64,000 nt of DNA from Leuctra nigra. Taxonomy: Eukaryota > Arthropoda > Insecta > Plecoptera > Leuctridae. Both the position numbers and the translations under genes were made by a program. Where the stretch lies: NCBI GenBank assembly GCA_934045905.1, contig OW203768.1, positions 36,423,060 through 36,487,059 on the forward strand, read 5' to 3'. Positions 1 through 10,227 of the stretch are shown here, in pieces (positions within the stretch are counted from its first letter, which is position 1; every line of letters begins with the position of its first letter). The notes beneath the pieces were generated by a model, which saw only the letters and a program-made list of their open reading frames with translations, ran no database searches and had not been told where the DNA came from.

Positions 1-145
1 CGGACAGCGGTGTCTTCTCGGACGCAGACCCGGACGTCGGACTCACCACGGACAGCGGTGTCTTCTCGGACGCAGACCCGGACGTCGGACTCACCACGGA
101 CAGCGGTGTCTTCTCGGACGCAGACCTGGACGGCATTCCCATCAC
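1..145. repeat. 48-bp tandem repeat, about 2.7 copies
   Basis: Units start at 1, 49 and 97 and are nearly identical. 48 bp is 16 codons, so the array keeps the minus-strand SGNH ORF open and encodes a Ser/Pro/Thr-rich repeat at its C-terminal side. The array may continue left of the window. Confidence 0.9.
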
Positions 146-1102
146 TGACATGGTTGACCCCACCACGGACTTGGTGGTGCTGTTGCTCACTGGATTTATC
201 ACTCTGAGAATTTTGTAGCATAGTTTTCTCTTTCCTCTTTTGCTTAAGTGTAGTCCATGTCTTGTGAAGTCTTCTCTACCCATGGACCCTGCATTTATTA
301 CTATTGCTTCACTCATGCCATTTTGGATTTTATTATGTTCTGCTATGAGTCTTTCTATTTTGCTGTTTGTTGAGTCTATTTCTCTTTTGAGGTCTTGTCC
401 TTCAGGATCCTGGCGGTTTGGGATGTTGACGACTATTACATTAGCTTTTGTTCCACAATCTAAAATTGAGTTAAGTGAAATTCTGATTTTGTCGTGCGTT
501 TTCTTTGGGATATTATTTGTTCCCGCCATGATTATTAGAGTGTCCTGTTGCTCCAGGCTGTGATCAATCGACGTCACAACTTCCTCGATTGGCGCGCTGG
601 GTTTGAAATTGCACTCTACTAACGTGTTTTGCTTGTTATCATCTAGCAGGTGTTGCAGAATGTTTGCAAGTCCTCGGCCATGGCTGTCCGCTAGAATTTG
701 CACTTTTTTGTGGGAGCGAGATCTAGGGGTGGATGATGGCACTATCTTGCGTGTAGATTGATCGTTTCTAGTGCCAGTGGCAGCAGGCGTGGTAGCAGGC
801 GTGGCAGCAGGCTCTTTCCTTCCTGCGGCAATGTCGCTGTACAGTGGCTCATTCTGGCGGGAGTCTGAAGAATGACTATTGTTCTGCACGTGGCTTCGTA
901 TATTTTCACTTGAATTTAAGTTAACTTGACGATGTCGGTCGTTTAAAAGAGTGTCTAATCTTATCTTTAATAACTTGATTTCATTCATCAGCATCGAGTT
1001 TATAGCAGTCTGCTTGTTCGAAAGATTGTTGTCTCCAAGCATGAACTGCAGGTCCATGTCTCTGTCCTCGTGCGCGCAGCGCTGGCAATATTTTGTATCC
1101 AT
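1..1102 (-). CDS. SGNH/GDSL hydrolase-like ORF, truncated by the window edge
   Basis: On the minus strand the frame is open from an ATG at 1102-1100 to the window edge, about 367 codons with no stop. The N-terminus has a short Cys motif (YCQRCAHED) and a helical stretch. A Ser/Pro/Thr-rich linker follows. The middle part has the SGNH blocks: ILADSHGRGL (block I), MAGTNNI (block III, GTN) and FTRHGLHLSKRG (block V, catalytic His region). The C-terminal part runs into a 16-residue tandem repeat. Esterase-like domains of this kind are known in ORF1 of CR1-type LINEs and in uncharacterised insect proteins. The ORF points away from the neighbouring plus-strand LINE, so it probably belongs to another element or gene continuing to the left. 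The plus strand of 3-218 is also open but lacks a recognisable domain. Family call is firm; owner unknown. Confidence 0.72.
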   Translation of the reverse strand, partial: MDTKYCQRCAHEDRDMDLQFMLGDNNLSNKQTAINSMLMNEIKLLKIRLDTLLNDRHRQVNLNSSENIRSHVQNNSHSSDSRQNEPLYSDIAAGRKEPAATPATTPAATGTRNDQSTRKIVPSSTPRSRSHKKVQILADSHGRGLANILQHLLDDNKQNTLVECNFKPSAPIEEVVTSIDHSLEQQDTLIIMAGTNNIPKKTHDKIRISLNSILDCGTKANVIVVNIPNRQDPEGQDLKREIDSTNSKIERLIAEHNKIQNGMSEAIVINAGSMGREDFTRHGLHLSKRGKRKLCYKILRVINPVSNSTTKSVVGSTMSVMGMPSRSASEKTPLSVVSPTSGSASEKTPLSVVSPTSGSASEKTPLS

Positions 1103-1210
1103 TATACCGGCTACCACAGTTTTAGGAAAAACTAATTTTATTAACAAACACTAACACTCACGTCACTAGAAACTATTGAACTGTAGAAAAGGTTATTTAA
1201 GACGCCACAT

Positions 1211-1906
1211 ATGTTTGAAATTGATGAAAAACTGGTTTCGAAAATCACGGCACTAGTCACACGCGGCCATCTTGAAATAACAGCGAAGCCATCTGCGATT
1301 GCGGTCACCGACCCAGTCGTCGTGACAGCGAAGCCATCTGCGATTGCGGTCACCGACCCAGTCGTCGTGACAGCAAAGCCAGCAGCGAATGCGGTCACCG
1401 CCCCAGTCGTCGTGACAGCGAAGCCAGCAGCGAATGCGGTCACCGACCCAGTCGTCGTGACAGCGAAGCCATCTGCGATCGCGGTCACCGGCCCAGTCGT
1501 CGTGACAGCGAAGCCAGCTGCAAATGCGGTCACCGGCCCAGTCGTCGTGACAGCGAAGCCATCTGCGATTGCGGTCACCGACCCAGTCGTCGTGACAGCG
1601 AAGCCATCTGCGAATGCGGTCACCGACCCAGTCGTCGTGACAGCGAAGCCAGCTGCAAACAAAGTGACTCCAACCCCCAAATCTAATCCCTCTTTAGCCA
1701 AAAGGGCCCCAACCACAACTTCTACAAAAAACCAAGTTCTCTCACAATCCTCTAAAAAAAAGAGAACGTCTCCATCGACCTCTTCATCTACAATCTCTTC
1801 CACTTCTTCGATAAGGGAGCAACCCACCCGAATATCCAAGGCAAACCATAAAGTTCTGCAGCCTAGAAATTTTCAGGTGACGGAGCCCATAAGGCACATC
1901 AAATAA
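1211..1906 (+). CDS. LINE A ORF1 (repeat-containing)
   Basis: A 231-codon ORF just upstream of, and overlapping, the LINE endonuclease/RT frame. The N-terminal 20 residues are unique. The middle is about 8.5 copies of a 15-residue unit of the type TAKPSAIAVTDPVVV. The C-terminal third is Ser/Thr/Lys-rich and ends in RNFQVTEPIRHIK. LINE B ORF1 ends with a similar RDFQPTKLARTNP, so the tail is conserved while the repeat is not. No zinc knuckle or RRM is visible. By position it is an ORF1 (presumably RNA binding; inference). The opposite strand of the array is also open (1141-1839), a by-product of the repeat. Confidence 0.7.
   Translation: MFEIDEKLVSKITALVTRGHLEITAKPSAIAVTDPVVVTAKPSAIAVTDPVVVTAKPAANAVTAPVVVTAKPAANAVTDPVVVTAKPSAIAVTGPVVVTAKPAANAVTGPVVVTAKPSAIAVTDPVVVTAKPSANAVTDPVVVTAKPAANKVTPTPKSNPSLAKRAPTTTSTKNQVLSQSSKKKRTSPSTSSSTISSTSSIREQPTRISKANHKVLQPRNFQVTEPIRHIK
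1280..1665. repeat. 45-bp coding minisatellite in LINE A ORF1
   Basis: Units start every 45 bp at 1280, 1325, 1370, 1415, 1460, 1505, 1550 and 1595, with a partial unit from 1640. The unit length keeps the reading frame. Copies differ mainly at a few positions (tctgcgatt / gcagcgaat / gctgcaaat). Confidence 0.95.
1867..1873 (+). promoter_or_regulatory. Candidate -1 ribosomal frameshift heptamer (A AAT TTT)
   Basis: In the ORF1 frame the sequence reads AGA AAT TTT, a textbook X XXY YYZ slippery heptamer. The -1 frame is the ORF2 frame; it has a stop (TAG, 1864-1866) just upstream and is open from 1867. ORF1 ends 40 nt after the first base of the heptamer. LINE B has G GAT TTT at the same place with the same 40-nt overlap. 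No downstream pseudoknot was modelled. Confidence 0.5.
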
Positions 1907-4758
1907 GCATAATTTCCCTTAATGTCCAGTCCTGTCGGAGTAAAGTTGAAGAGTTGGAAGTACTTACTATCAAACACTCTCCCCAGCTTTTATGCCTATC
2001 AGAACACTGGCTCCCTTCCACTGACCTCACTTTCAACATCCCCAATTACAGTACGGTCAGCATTTACCACCGGCATATATCAGCTCATGGCGGCGTGACC
2101 ATCTTTTCTAAACCAACTGCTGACGTTCAACACATCGATCTCCTCCCCTTCTGCAATGACAAAGTGTTCGAATGTGTTGGAGCTTTGTGGAAACATTCTC
2201 CTCCAATTTCCATTATAATCCTATCTATCTACCGCTCACCCTCGGCCAACGCTCAACTTTTTCTTAAGTCGCTCGAGCAATCCCTCATCTTTGTCACCAA
2301 GAAGTTCCCCTTAGCCCATCTAACAGTATGTGGAGACTTCAATGTTGACCTTCTTCAGACTTCAAACTTCTCTGTAAAATTCCTTGACCTGCTCCACTCA
2401 TTCAACCTACAGTTAACCATCTTCACTCCAACCCGCATCACTCCAACCTCCTCATCTCTGATAGATAACATCTTCACCACACTGGATCCCAACCTCTTAA
2501 ACTCCTCCATCTTTGAAAGTGGTTTCTCTGATCACCAGGCCCTCATGCTATCTATCATCCACCACTCGACCATCCCAAGCTCTCCCAAAACACTCAAGCG
2601 TTCTTTTTCTGATGGCAATATTCGCCTATTCCACTCACTTCTCCAAAACGAGAGCTGGGAGAAACTTGATCCTGCCGACGACACGGATGTCCTGTACGAC
2701 TCTTTCATCAACACTTTCCTCACCCACTTCAACCAAGCATTCCCACTCAAACTGAGAAAACCCACACCCAACCTCACTAGCAAATGGATCACTCTTGAAA
2801 TAAAAGAAGCCGGAGCCAACCTCCGTAATCTTCACTCCATATCCAAGTCCAACCCTCAGTGCAGAGTCCTGAAGAAGCGATATAACATCCTCAAAAGAGC
2901 TCATGGCAAATCCATCCGCCAAGCCAAACGCCTCTATTTCGACGGCCTAATCTCTGGTTCTAACAATAGATCGAAAACTTCATGGCAGATAATTAAACAC
3001 CACTCGACCACAAAGCAGCAAACTAGCAGCCTCTCACTGCTAATCGATGGCGTCATGATATCCAACTCCTCCATTCTAGCAGACCACTTCAACGACTTCT
3101 TCATCAGCTCAGGTGACGTGGCCCCTCCTCTTCTCCAATCACCCCCCAGGAATCTACCTCCTACTGGGCAAACCACTATCCCTCCTTTCATCCTACACCC
3201 AACGAACTACAAAGAGATCCTTGAGGCTGCAAAATCGCTACGCAACAAAGTGTCAAGTGGTCCAGACGGTGTTCCTGGTTCCATCCTGGCGCGATGCATC
3301 TCCCTCATCATAGCTCCACTATCCATTGTCATGAACAAGTCATTTTCATCTGGCACTTTCCCTCAACTACTAAAAAAATCCATTGTCATTCCCATTCACA
3401 AAAAGGGTAAGAAGCATGAAGTCAACAATTACAGACCCATCTCCCTTCTATCATCCTTCTCTAAATTATTTGAAAAAGTAATGCTTCTCCGCCTAACCAA
3501 CCACCTATTCTCTAATACTATCATCGCCGAATGCCAACATGGCTCCCAAAAGAACAAATCGACTACCACAGCCCTCTTCAACTTTCTCACTACGCTACAC
3601 ACTTCCCTCGACAATAGAGATCACGCCTTGGGCATCTTCTATGACCTCACCAAGGCATTCGACACTATTGACCACCGGCTCCTCCTACACAAACTTCACC
3701 TTTACGGTATCGACAGCGCAGCCAACAACCGGATCGCCTCATTCCTCACAAACCGCTCCAAAGCAGTGTCCATCCCTTCCTCCATCATTAGCTCACATAG
3801 CCCCACCATCTCAATCCCCAGGATGGTGCAATGTGGGGTTCCCCAAGGCTCAGTCCTAGCTCCCCTTTTATTCTCTCTCTATGTCAACGATCTACCCGAC
3901 CTCCTAACTCACGGCAATCTTTTCCAATTTGCCGATGATACTAATCATCTCCTGACTACCCCGAACACAAATCCCTTCCAGTCCCTGATCAACACTGCCA
4001 ATCATCAATCGGCAGTGATGGCCACCTACTGTGTGAACAACAAGCTCGCCCTGCAGACCTCCAAAACCGTCTTCATTCACTTCCACTCCAAGGCAAGTAC
4101 CCCTTCCTTCTCGCCCCTGATCAGGGTCAATCACCAAACAATCCCTAGCACCCCATCCGTCAAGTTCCTAGGCATCCACCTCAACCCCTCTTTGGACTGG
4201 TCTCTTCATATATACAGCACACTTTCTCAAAGATACAAAGCTGCTGCTTCCTTCTTCGTCGCCTCAAATCAATCGTCAGTCCCCACTCCCTATCCTTAGT
4301 CTACCACGCTCATCTCCACTCACATCTTTCCTATGGTCTACTCTTCTGGGGTTCTTCCTCTGCCTCAAATCGAATTTTCATCCTTCAAAAACAGGCCATT
4401 CGTATCATGGCAGGCGTCTCCCGTCGGCAATCCGCGAAGCCTCACTTCGTTCAGCTCCGAATCCTTACCCTAACTTCCACTCTAATCCAAATCGCAGCCA
4501 CCTTTGTGCGAACAAAGGTGTTCGATTCTCAACTCTTCCATTCACAACCACTCCACCAGGAGCCAGAACTCTATTCGCACGCCCTCTTACTCTAAAGCTT
4601 CGTACACCGCCAGCCCACACTACCTATGCACCGTCATCTACAATAAACTCCCTCAAACTATTTCCAATTCACCAACCCTCACCTCGTTCAACCTCAGCCT
4701 GAAAACCTACCTCACTCAAAATCCTTTCTACAACCTTAATGAGTACCTATCCTTATAA
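1867..4758 (+). pseudogene. LINE A ORF2: endonuclease and reverse transcriptase, frameshifted near the C-terminus
   Basis: ORF2 encodes an AP-type endonuclease followed by a LINE reverse transcriptase. Endonuclease motifs: ISLNVQS at the start, CLSEHW, VCGDFNVDLL and SDHQALMLS. RT motifs: PIHKKGKKHEVNNYRPISLL, YDLTKAFDTIDH, QCGVPQGSVLAPLLFS and the catalytic FADDT. The frame has no ATG near its start; it opens at 1867 inside ORF1. It is broken near 4225-4235 (stop at 4297-4299) and again near 4545, while homology to LINE B continues in the other frames to the stop at 4756-4758. Protein style and short tandem-repeat 3' tail fit the CR1/L2-like LINE group; the clade is not certain. Not functional as it stands. 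Confidence 0.88.
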
Positions 4759-5026
4759 TTCCATTGTAGCTCATCATCAGTTTGCTCAGTCTGTAGTAGA
4801 ATAGAATAGAATAGACTTGTCTTAATCTGATTTATTCACAATTATCACCACCTTATGTTAATAACTATTATTCTAATTTTATATTGTTGTTATATTTTTA
4901 AAAAGTGATCTGTAAATATGTCCATGTAAATATTTTCATGTGTATATATATTTTTGTAGATAGCTCTGACGATGCCCATATCTGTATACTGTACTGATCT
5001 ACGGGAAGATAATAAATACAATACAA

Positions 5027-7044
5027 TTTCGAAGTATCTTGAGTAGTAATCAGATATGACTACGAAGTTTTTCTGTTCAAGTGTGAATAAATCGATTGCT
5101 ACTACTTGCCATGGTCTCTCTGGAAATTCCGATGGTTTCAAAGGTTCATGTCGGTTGCTGCTCTCCTTGACGCACTCAGGACACGATCGAATAAGGCTCT
5201 CGATCTGGCTAGACATTCCTGGCCACCAGACTGCTCCTCGAGCTCGAAGTCGACACTTGCTGATACCAAGATGTCCGTCGTGAATTCTGTCGAGTAGCTC
5301 TCGCTGTAATGTTGATGGTATTATTAATCGATTGCCTCTTAACAAAAGATGTTCATGCATGAGTAGATATCTGATCTTGAACAGACCAGTATGTGTGGAG
5401 TTCCGGAACAAGTTGGTTCTTTGCAGGCCAACCTGTTTGGACATATTCCCGAATAGCTCGACATACGGGATCTTTATTCTGTTCTTCGAGTATTTTCACC
5501 ATGAATATGTCTGTAAGAGGGATATTTTTCGTAACAAACTGTACAAATGCTGTCGTCTCCTCCTCTAGTTCGTCTGTTTCAACCTCCTGTAATGGCTTTC
5601 TTGACAGAGTATCAGCCACTAACAATTCTTTCCCTGGTGTGTAGAAGATAGAATAATTGTATCTCAACATGCGTATGCGAAATCTTTGGTTACGGGGAGT
5701 AAGATCATCTAGTTCTTTGCTTGTAAAGATAGGTACCAAAGGTTTGTGATCCGTTTCTATTTGAAAGGTGATGCCTGTGATGTAGTCTTTAAACTTCTCG
5801 CATGCCCAGGTAAGAGCTAGTGCTTCCCTTTCAATGTTTGCATACCTTTTCTCTGCTGTAGACAGACTGCGAGATGCATACGCCACGGCTCTCCTGCTCT
5901 TGTCAGCTTGCTCTTGGATCAGCACGCTGCCCAGTCCGTAGGATAATGCATCGGCTGAAATGATAGTAGGTTTCCCTGGGTCGTACAAGGCAAGAGTTGG
6001 AGCTTGAGTTAGGAGCTTTTTGATGTGATTGAATGCTTCTTCTTGAGAAGTACCCCAGACAAAGTGGTTCTTTGTGGATAGCAAGGAATGGATTGGTTCA
6101 AGGATCTCAGATTTTCTAGGAATGAATTTCCCTAGAAAATTCACCATTCCTAAGAAGCGCTGTACTTCCGTTACGTCTGTAGGTGGATCCATGTTCATTA
6201 TGGCTGAAATCTTCTTGTCATCTGCTTGAATGCCATGTGAGTCGATCTTGAGCCCTAAAAAGCGCACAGATGTCGTACTGAACTTTGATTTCGCTTCGTT
6301 CAACGTCATTCCGATCCCTTGTAGTCTCTCGAGGACGGCTCGAAGACGGCTATCGTGTGACTTCTGATCTTCTCCGTAGATGAGAACGTCGTCCATGTGG
6401 ACAAGAACGCCTGGTAGTCCTTGAAGAATGTTATTCATGCGCCGTTGGAAATGTTCAGGTGCTGACGAGATCCCAAAAGGTAGTTTCTCAAATTGGAATC
6501 TCCCAAACGGTGTCAGAAAGGTTGTGAGGTGTTTGGACTCGTCCGATAGAGCGAATTGGCAAAATCCTGAGTTGGCGTCGATTTTACTAAAAACCTTGGC
6601 ACCTGCGAGTTGACCTAAGGTATGCTCTATCTTAGGAATTGGATGAAATTCCCGATTAACACTGCGATTTAGGTGGGACAGATCCACACAAATCCTGACC
6701 TCTCCTGAAGGTTTAGGCGCTACGACCATAGGTGAGCACCATGCTGATGGTTTTTCAACTGCTGTGATAACACCTGACTTGACCATTCTGTTTAGCTCTG
6801 CTTCGACTGTCTTGAGTAGTGGAAGTAGTACTAACCTTGGTGTATGTATTGCTTTAGGAACAGCATCCGGTTTTATGTCAATTCTATATTCTCCTGGTAT
6901 TGTTCCCAGTCCTGTGAAAAGCTTCGGAAATTCTTCTTTCCACGAACTTGAAGATGCACGGACTTCATTCAATATCAATTGTAGGATTTGAAGATGACTG
7001 ATTGCAGGTCGTCCTAGTAGAGGTGTATTCAAATCTTTCACCAC
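5027..7044 (-). pseudogene. Gypsy A pol: reverse transcriptase, RNase H, partial integrase
   Basis: The RT region has TPRLVLLPL, FSKIDANSGFCQ, LPFGISSAPEHFQ and the catalytic box VHMDDVLIYG (HMDD where YxDD or F/VxDD is usual). RNase H has ADALSYGLGSVL, ERE and the DHKPL motif. VADTLSRKP follows, then the integrase HHCC zinc finger region (HDGHLGISKCRLRARGAVWW, CPEC) and the first catalytic Asp in VAIDLF. The frame is broken near 5354-5361 by a doubled 'catg', which shifts RT/RNase H relative to integrase. Integrase stops where LINE A begins, after the VVISDYYSRYFEI region, so the later catalytic residues are missing. Confidence 0.9.
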
Positions 7045-7127
7045 GTAGATGGTTTCCTTGGAAGTCTTGTCCTTGTATTGAAGAATGTTTTCGCTTACCC
7101 CTACGATTTGTAGTGGTCTTTTGTCGG

Positions 7128-7564
7128 GTCCGCAGTCCGCACAGCATCCTGCTTGCTTTCTTGATTTTCAGATGTCGAACAACTGGACAGTCACCACGCA
7201 AGACGGTCACGTCTGCCCCAGTATCTATCTTGAACTTGATCAATTGACCTTCAATCTTGATTTGCACAAACCATGGTTCGTCTGTACTGTTCGCATCAAC
7301 TGCTCCGACAAATGCACAATTATCTACGTTTCCTGATGTTGACTGATTTTCCTCTACTACTTCGTCAAGTTTTTTCTTGCGACAAACTTTTGCGAAATGT
7401 CCTTGAATACCACACTTGGCGCATTTAATATTTCTCGCTGGACACTTGAATCGCGCATATGACTGGTTCCCACACCAACCACAAATCTTCTTCTGTTCTC
7501 CATCCTTTGTCTGATTCTGTTCGGAAGGACGATGTGAAGTTTTATAGTTTTGTCGGGTCCGCAC
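7128..7564 (-). pseudogene. Gypsy A gag zinc knuckle and aspartic protease
   Basis: The frame starts inside the element, so its first Met is not the natural start. It has a Cys-rich segment with a canonical CCHC knuckle (CAKCGIQGHFAKVC), then the protease with the DTGAD active site (FKIDTGADVTVL). At 7128-7141 a 7-bp unit (gtccgca) is present twice, which shifts the frame between protease and RT. The partial second copy of this region at 7547-7616 lacks the extra 7 bp. Confidence 0.85.
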
Positions 7565-7616
7565 AGCATCCTGCTTGCTTTCTTGATTTTCAGATTTCGA
7601 ACAACTGGACGGTCAC
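7547..7616. repeat. Second copy of a 70-bp protease-region segment
   Basis: This segment matches 7119-7194 almost base for base, apart from the 7-bp doubling present only in the other copy. It lies on the gag side of the zinc knuckle, where protease sequence does not belong. It ends exactly at the inverted-repeat element starting at 7615. Confidence 0.85.
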
Positions 7617-8344
7617 TTGGCGCATCGTTTTTTTAAAGACATAATTCTATCCTAAAAGTGGAAAGAATTTTATAAGTTGGTACATTTTCCTCTTTCTATT
7701 AGAGCCAGAATCTATGAATCAAGCTATTTTATAGTTTTGTCAATGGCGATAGAAGAAAGAGTTCATGCTGTAATAGATAAGTAATATAAGGATGGAAGTA
7801 TTAAATAACAATTGGAAGTGGGCTCATACATATTCTTGCAGTACTGTTAATATGGTGATATAAGAAGGGTATCTTTTCATAATTTTATCTTGACTGAAGG
7901 AAATTATGAAAAGTTGTCAAATAATTACTAACTATCAATGGAACACTAAATAGTGTTCCATAGATAGTTAGTAATTATTTGACAAATAATATTATATATT
8001 TTTGAATTGTCAAGTGTATACAGTTAAATTATTTAATAGAAATACAATGTGACTGTGTACTTTGTGAAATGTATTGTTATAAAATGTGGATTAATTGAAA
8101 TGTATTTCATAATGCGAAGGTATAACGCATGAGACTTAATTATGTTGACCACGAAACAATATTACGAAGATAACCATTGTGTATTTATAGAAAACATAAG
8201 AATATTAAAATGGAAAATATTTTACAGTAGGTATGTATAATATGTAATTGAAAGATGTTTCCCTAAGATGTTTCCCTACGGTTGTATATAAATGGCTTAT
8301 GCTTATGAATAGAAAAATGTCTTTAAAAAAACGATGCGCCAAGT
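7615..8344. mobile_element. 730-bp element with perfect 28-bp inverted ends and a central hairpin
   Basis: Positions 7615-7642 (beginning acttggcgcatcg) and 8317-8344 are perfect inverted repeats. Inside, 7916-7983 forms a near-perfect 68-bp hairpin around ggaacacta/tagtgttcc. The same 'cttggcgcatcg' boundary occurs in the centre of the large palindromes at 36829, 38917, 58323 and 62496, so this is the core of that palindrome family with an unusual, longer centre. It encodes no protein. Confidence 0.75.
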
Positions 8345-9400
8345 CCTTTTGTAAAGTATTTCTCGGTGTTTATTCTTTTATTTCAAAAATACGATTAAAT
8401 CTTTGGAAATGTCATTGACTTGGCTCCTTTTTTAGTATCACTCCTTTTCGGCGTTGAATTTTTTTAAAGTAAAGTGACTTGGCTGCCTTTTTTACACGGA
8501 GTGTTTTTTTCTGGGATATCACTTCTTTTGTTAGTTTTTTCATACAGCTTGTAGCACATGTCCGAGCAAGGACTAATTTCTTTAAAAAAATACGCCTCAA
8601 CCGATTTGGATAGGTACTAAGAAAAGTCGCGTTTGGTAAAAGATTAAAATGATTATCCAAGAAGAATAGCTTAGGTTTCGTACCAATCGGTCCAGCCGTT
8701 TTCGATATATGACGTCACTTCCGGTTTTGAAATAGCGGCCGAAAATAATGTCGTCTTGAATTCATAATAATAAGTCCTACAAAATTACATAATTTGATTG
8801 CAATCGGTACAGCCGTTTTCGATATATAACGTCACTTCCGGTTTTAACAATGGCGGCCGAAAATAATGTCGTCCTTAATTCATAATTATTAGTCCTACAC
8901 ATTTCCAAAACTTGGTTCCAATTGGTACAGCCGTTTTCGATATATGACGTCACTTCCGGTTTTAAAAATGGCGGCCGAAAATAATGTCGTCTTGAATTCA
9001 TAATCAATAATCATATGTCCTACATATTTACATAATTTAGTTGCAATCGGTACAGCCGTTTTCGATATATGACGTCACTTCCGGTTTTAACAATGGCGGC
9101 CGAAAATAATGTCGTCTTTAATTCATAATTATTAGACCTACACATTTCCTAAATTTGGTTGCAATCAGTACAACCGTTTTCGATACATGACGTCACTTCC
9201 GGTTTTATAAATGGCGGCCGAGAACACTGTTACCTTGAATTTATAATTATTTACAATGTACGTTTACTAATATCTATTTAAAAGTATAAAGTGGTGAATT
9301 TAATGTCATTTAGCATATCTATTACGTAATTTAGCATATTTATGACGTTATTTCCGGTATAGGTAATAAGAAAACAATCTAGTTTTATCTAGTTGATACT
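8345..9400. mobile_element. Helitron-related repeat: one palindrome arm plus minisatellite
   Basis: After the inverted end at 8344 come the arm motifs gacttggct, tttacacggagtg and gatatcacttc, seen in the other Helitron-like copies. A spacer and a 118-bp tandem array follow (8690-9245), then an AT-rich tail ending in cattt..gacgttatttccgg and acaatctagtt. The opposite terminus (tctagtggagcggtcg) is absent, so this copy is incomplete or a divergent subfamily. Confidence 0.7.
8690..9245. repeat. ~118-bp minisatellite, 5 units, with CRE/ETS/YY1-like motifs
   Basis: Five units (core near 8706, 8829, 8945, 9068 and 9186). Each carries tgacgtcacttccgg (a CRE palindrome fused to an ETS core) or a close variant, then usually atggcggcc (a YY1-like core) about 10 bp on. 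The spacers between vary. Related units occur at 24140-25505 and in all Helitron-like bodies of the window. Confidence 0.9.
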
Positions 9401-10227
9401 TCATGAACGAAGTTCTTAATTCGGTCACAAGGTCAACAATTCTTCGCACCAATCTATAGTTTGCAGCTTACATTGAACTTCAAAAGATAGCGCCAAGATT
9501 TCTACGATAATAGTAGGTAATACGACAGGATAGTACTACGATATCAAAAGGATTGTAGCCTGTAGGTCTCAATGTCAATTGTCACTAAGTCATCCATATG
9601 GACAGACATCAATGAAAGGATTTTCTCTCATTATATATTTTGAAGATATACTTTCCTAGTGCGTGGGTTGAGATGTTTTAACAGATAAATTTCAGTTTCG
9701 CAACCGAGGTGATCATTCAATCATGGACCACGTGAACAGGACACACTAATCAGTCGACGGTGCGCTGGGGCTGGGTATACTTTGGAAATACGCGGCCGGG
9801 ACGTCAAGTTTTATACCTTTCCCTCTAGGCCATGGGAAGTGGACAGGAAGAATTCATGGATAAAATTAGTCAACAGAAAGAAGTGAGTATTACTATATTA
9901 ATAGTAACATTTTATTACTTCGCCATTCTGAACAAAGGTATAATTAAGAAAGTTTCTGCAGATTATTTTATTATTAAAAAATAATAAACCTACCTAGTAG
10001 GTAGATAGGTACCTACTATTTTTAAAATTAGGCACGTCATTAAATTTGATCTTTATTCTTCAGATTAGGTAGGTACCTACCTTGTTATCTGTTATTTTTA
10101 CCCCATAGCACCTAATTTACACTTAATTTGTTAATTTATGGCAAGTAGTATATAGGTCTTACCTACGTCTTCAGGGAAAAAATACGATAATCATCAAATA
10201 TGAAAATCGCATTCAATGGGTCTCAAA
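9401..10227. other. No clear gene; possible small first exon at 9832-9882
   Basis: Mostly AT-rich non-coding sequence with 'taggtaggtacctacc' stretches. On the plus strand an ATG at 9832 opens 17 codons (MGSGQEEFMDKISQQKE) ending at a good splice donor (gaa|gtgagt, 9883). A GC-richer block with 'gggtatac' lies upstream. It could be the first exon of the transposon-borne gene downstream or of an unrelated gene; nothing confirms it. Confidence 0.3.

Larger units (their letters stand above)
1211..5026 (+). mobile_element. LINE A (CR1/L2-like non-LTR retrotransposon), near full length
   Basis: ORF1 and ORF2 are followed by a 3' UTR of about 270 bp ending in 'aataaatacaatacaa', the same pentameric (AATAC) tail style as LINES B, C and D. 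Immediately after the tail the sequence is minus-strand Gypsy integrase, so LINE A appears to have inserted into that Gypsy copy. The 5' boundary is not resolved; it lies somewhere between 1103 and 1211. No target duplication could be shown because the other half of the Gypsy is not seen to the left. Confidence 0.75.
5027..7616 (-). mobile_element. Gypsy A: Ty3/Gypsy LTR retrotransposon remnant
   Basis: On the minus strand this stretch encodes, in order, a zinc knuckle, aspartic protease, reverse transcriptase, RNase H and the integrase N-terminal half. It is cut at the integrase side by the LINE A tail (5026) and at the gag side by a palindromic repeat (7615). No LTR, capsid region or env is present. 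Coding frames are interrupted (see separate entries), so this is a dead fragment. Confidence 0.9.

Noticed and set aside
1141..1839. Long minus-strand ORF with VTAFAAGFAVTTTG-type repeats
   Set aside because: It is the reverse of the 45-bp coding minisatellite; the plus-strand frame is the one that leads into ORF2.
4890..5026. Extension of Gypsy A integrase into 4890-5026
   Set aside because: The frame continues by chance into the LINE A 3' tail; integrase homology stops at the tail border.
9832..9882. First exon of a host gene (MGSGQEEF..)
   Set aside because: A good donor but no matching downstream exon or family; reported only as a possibility.
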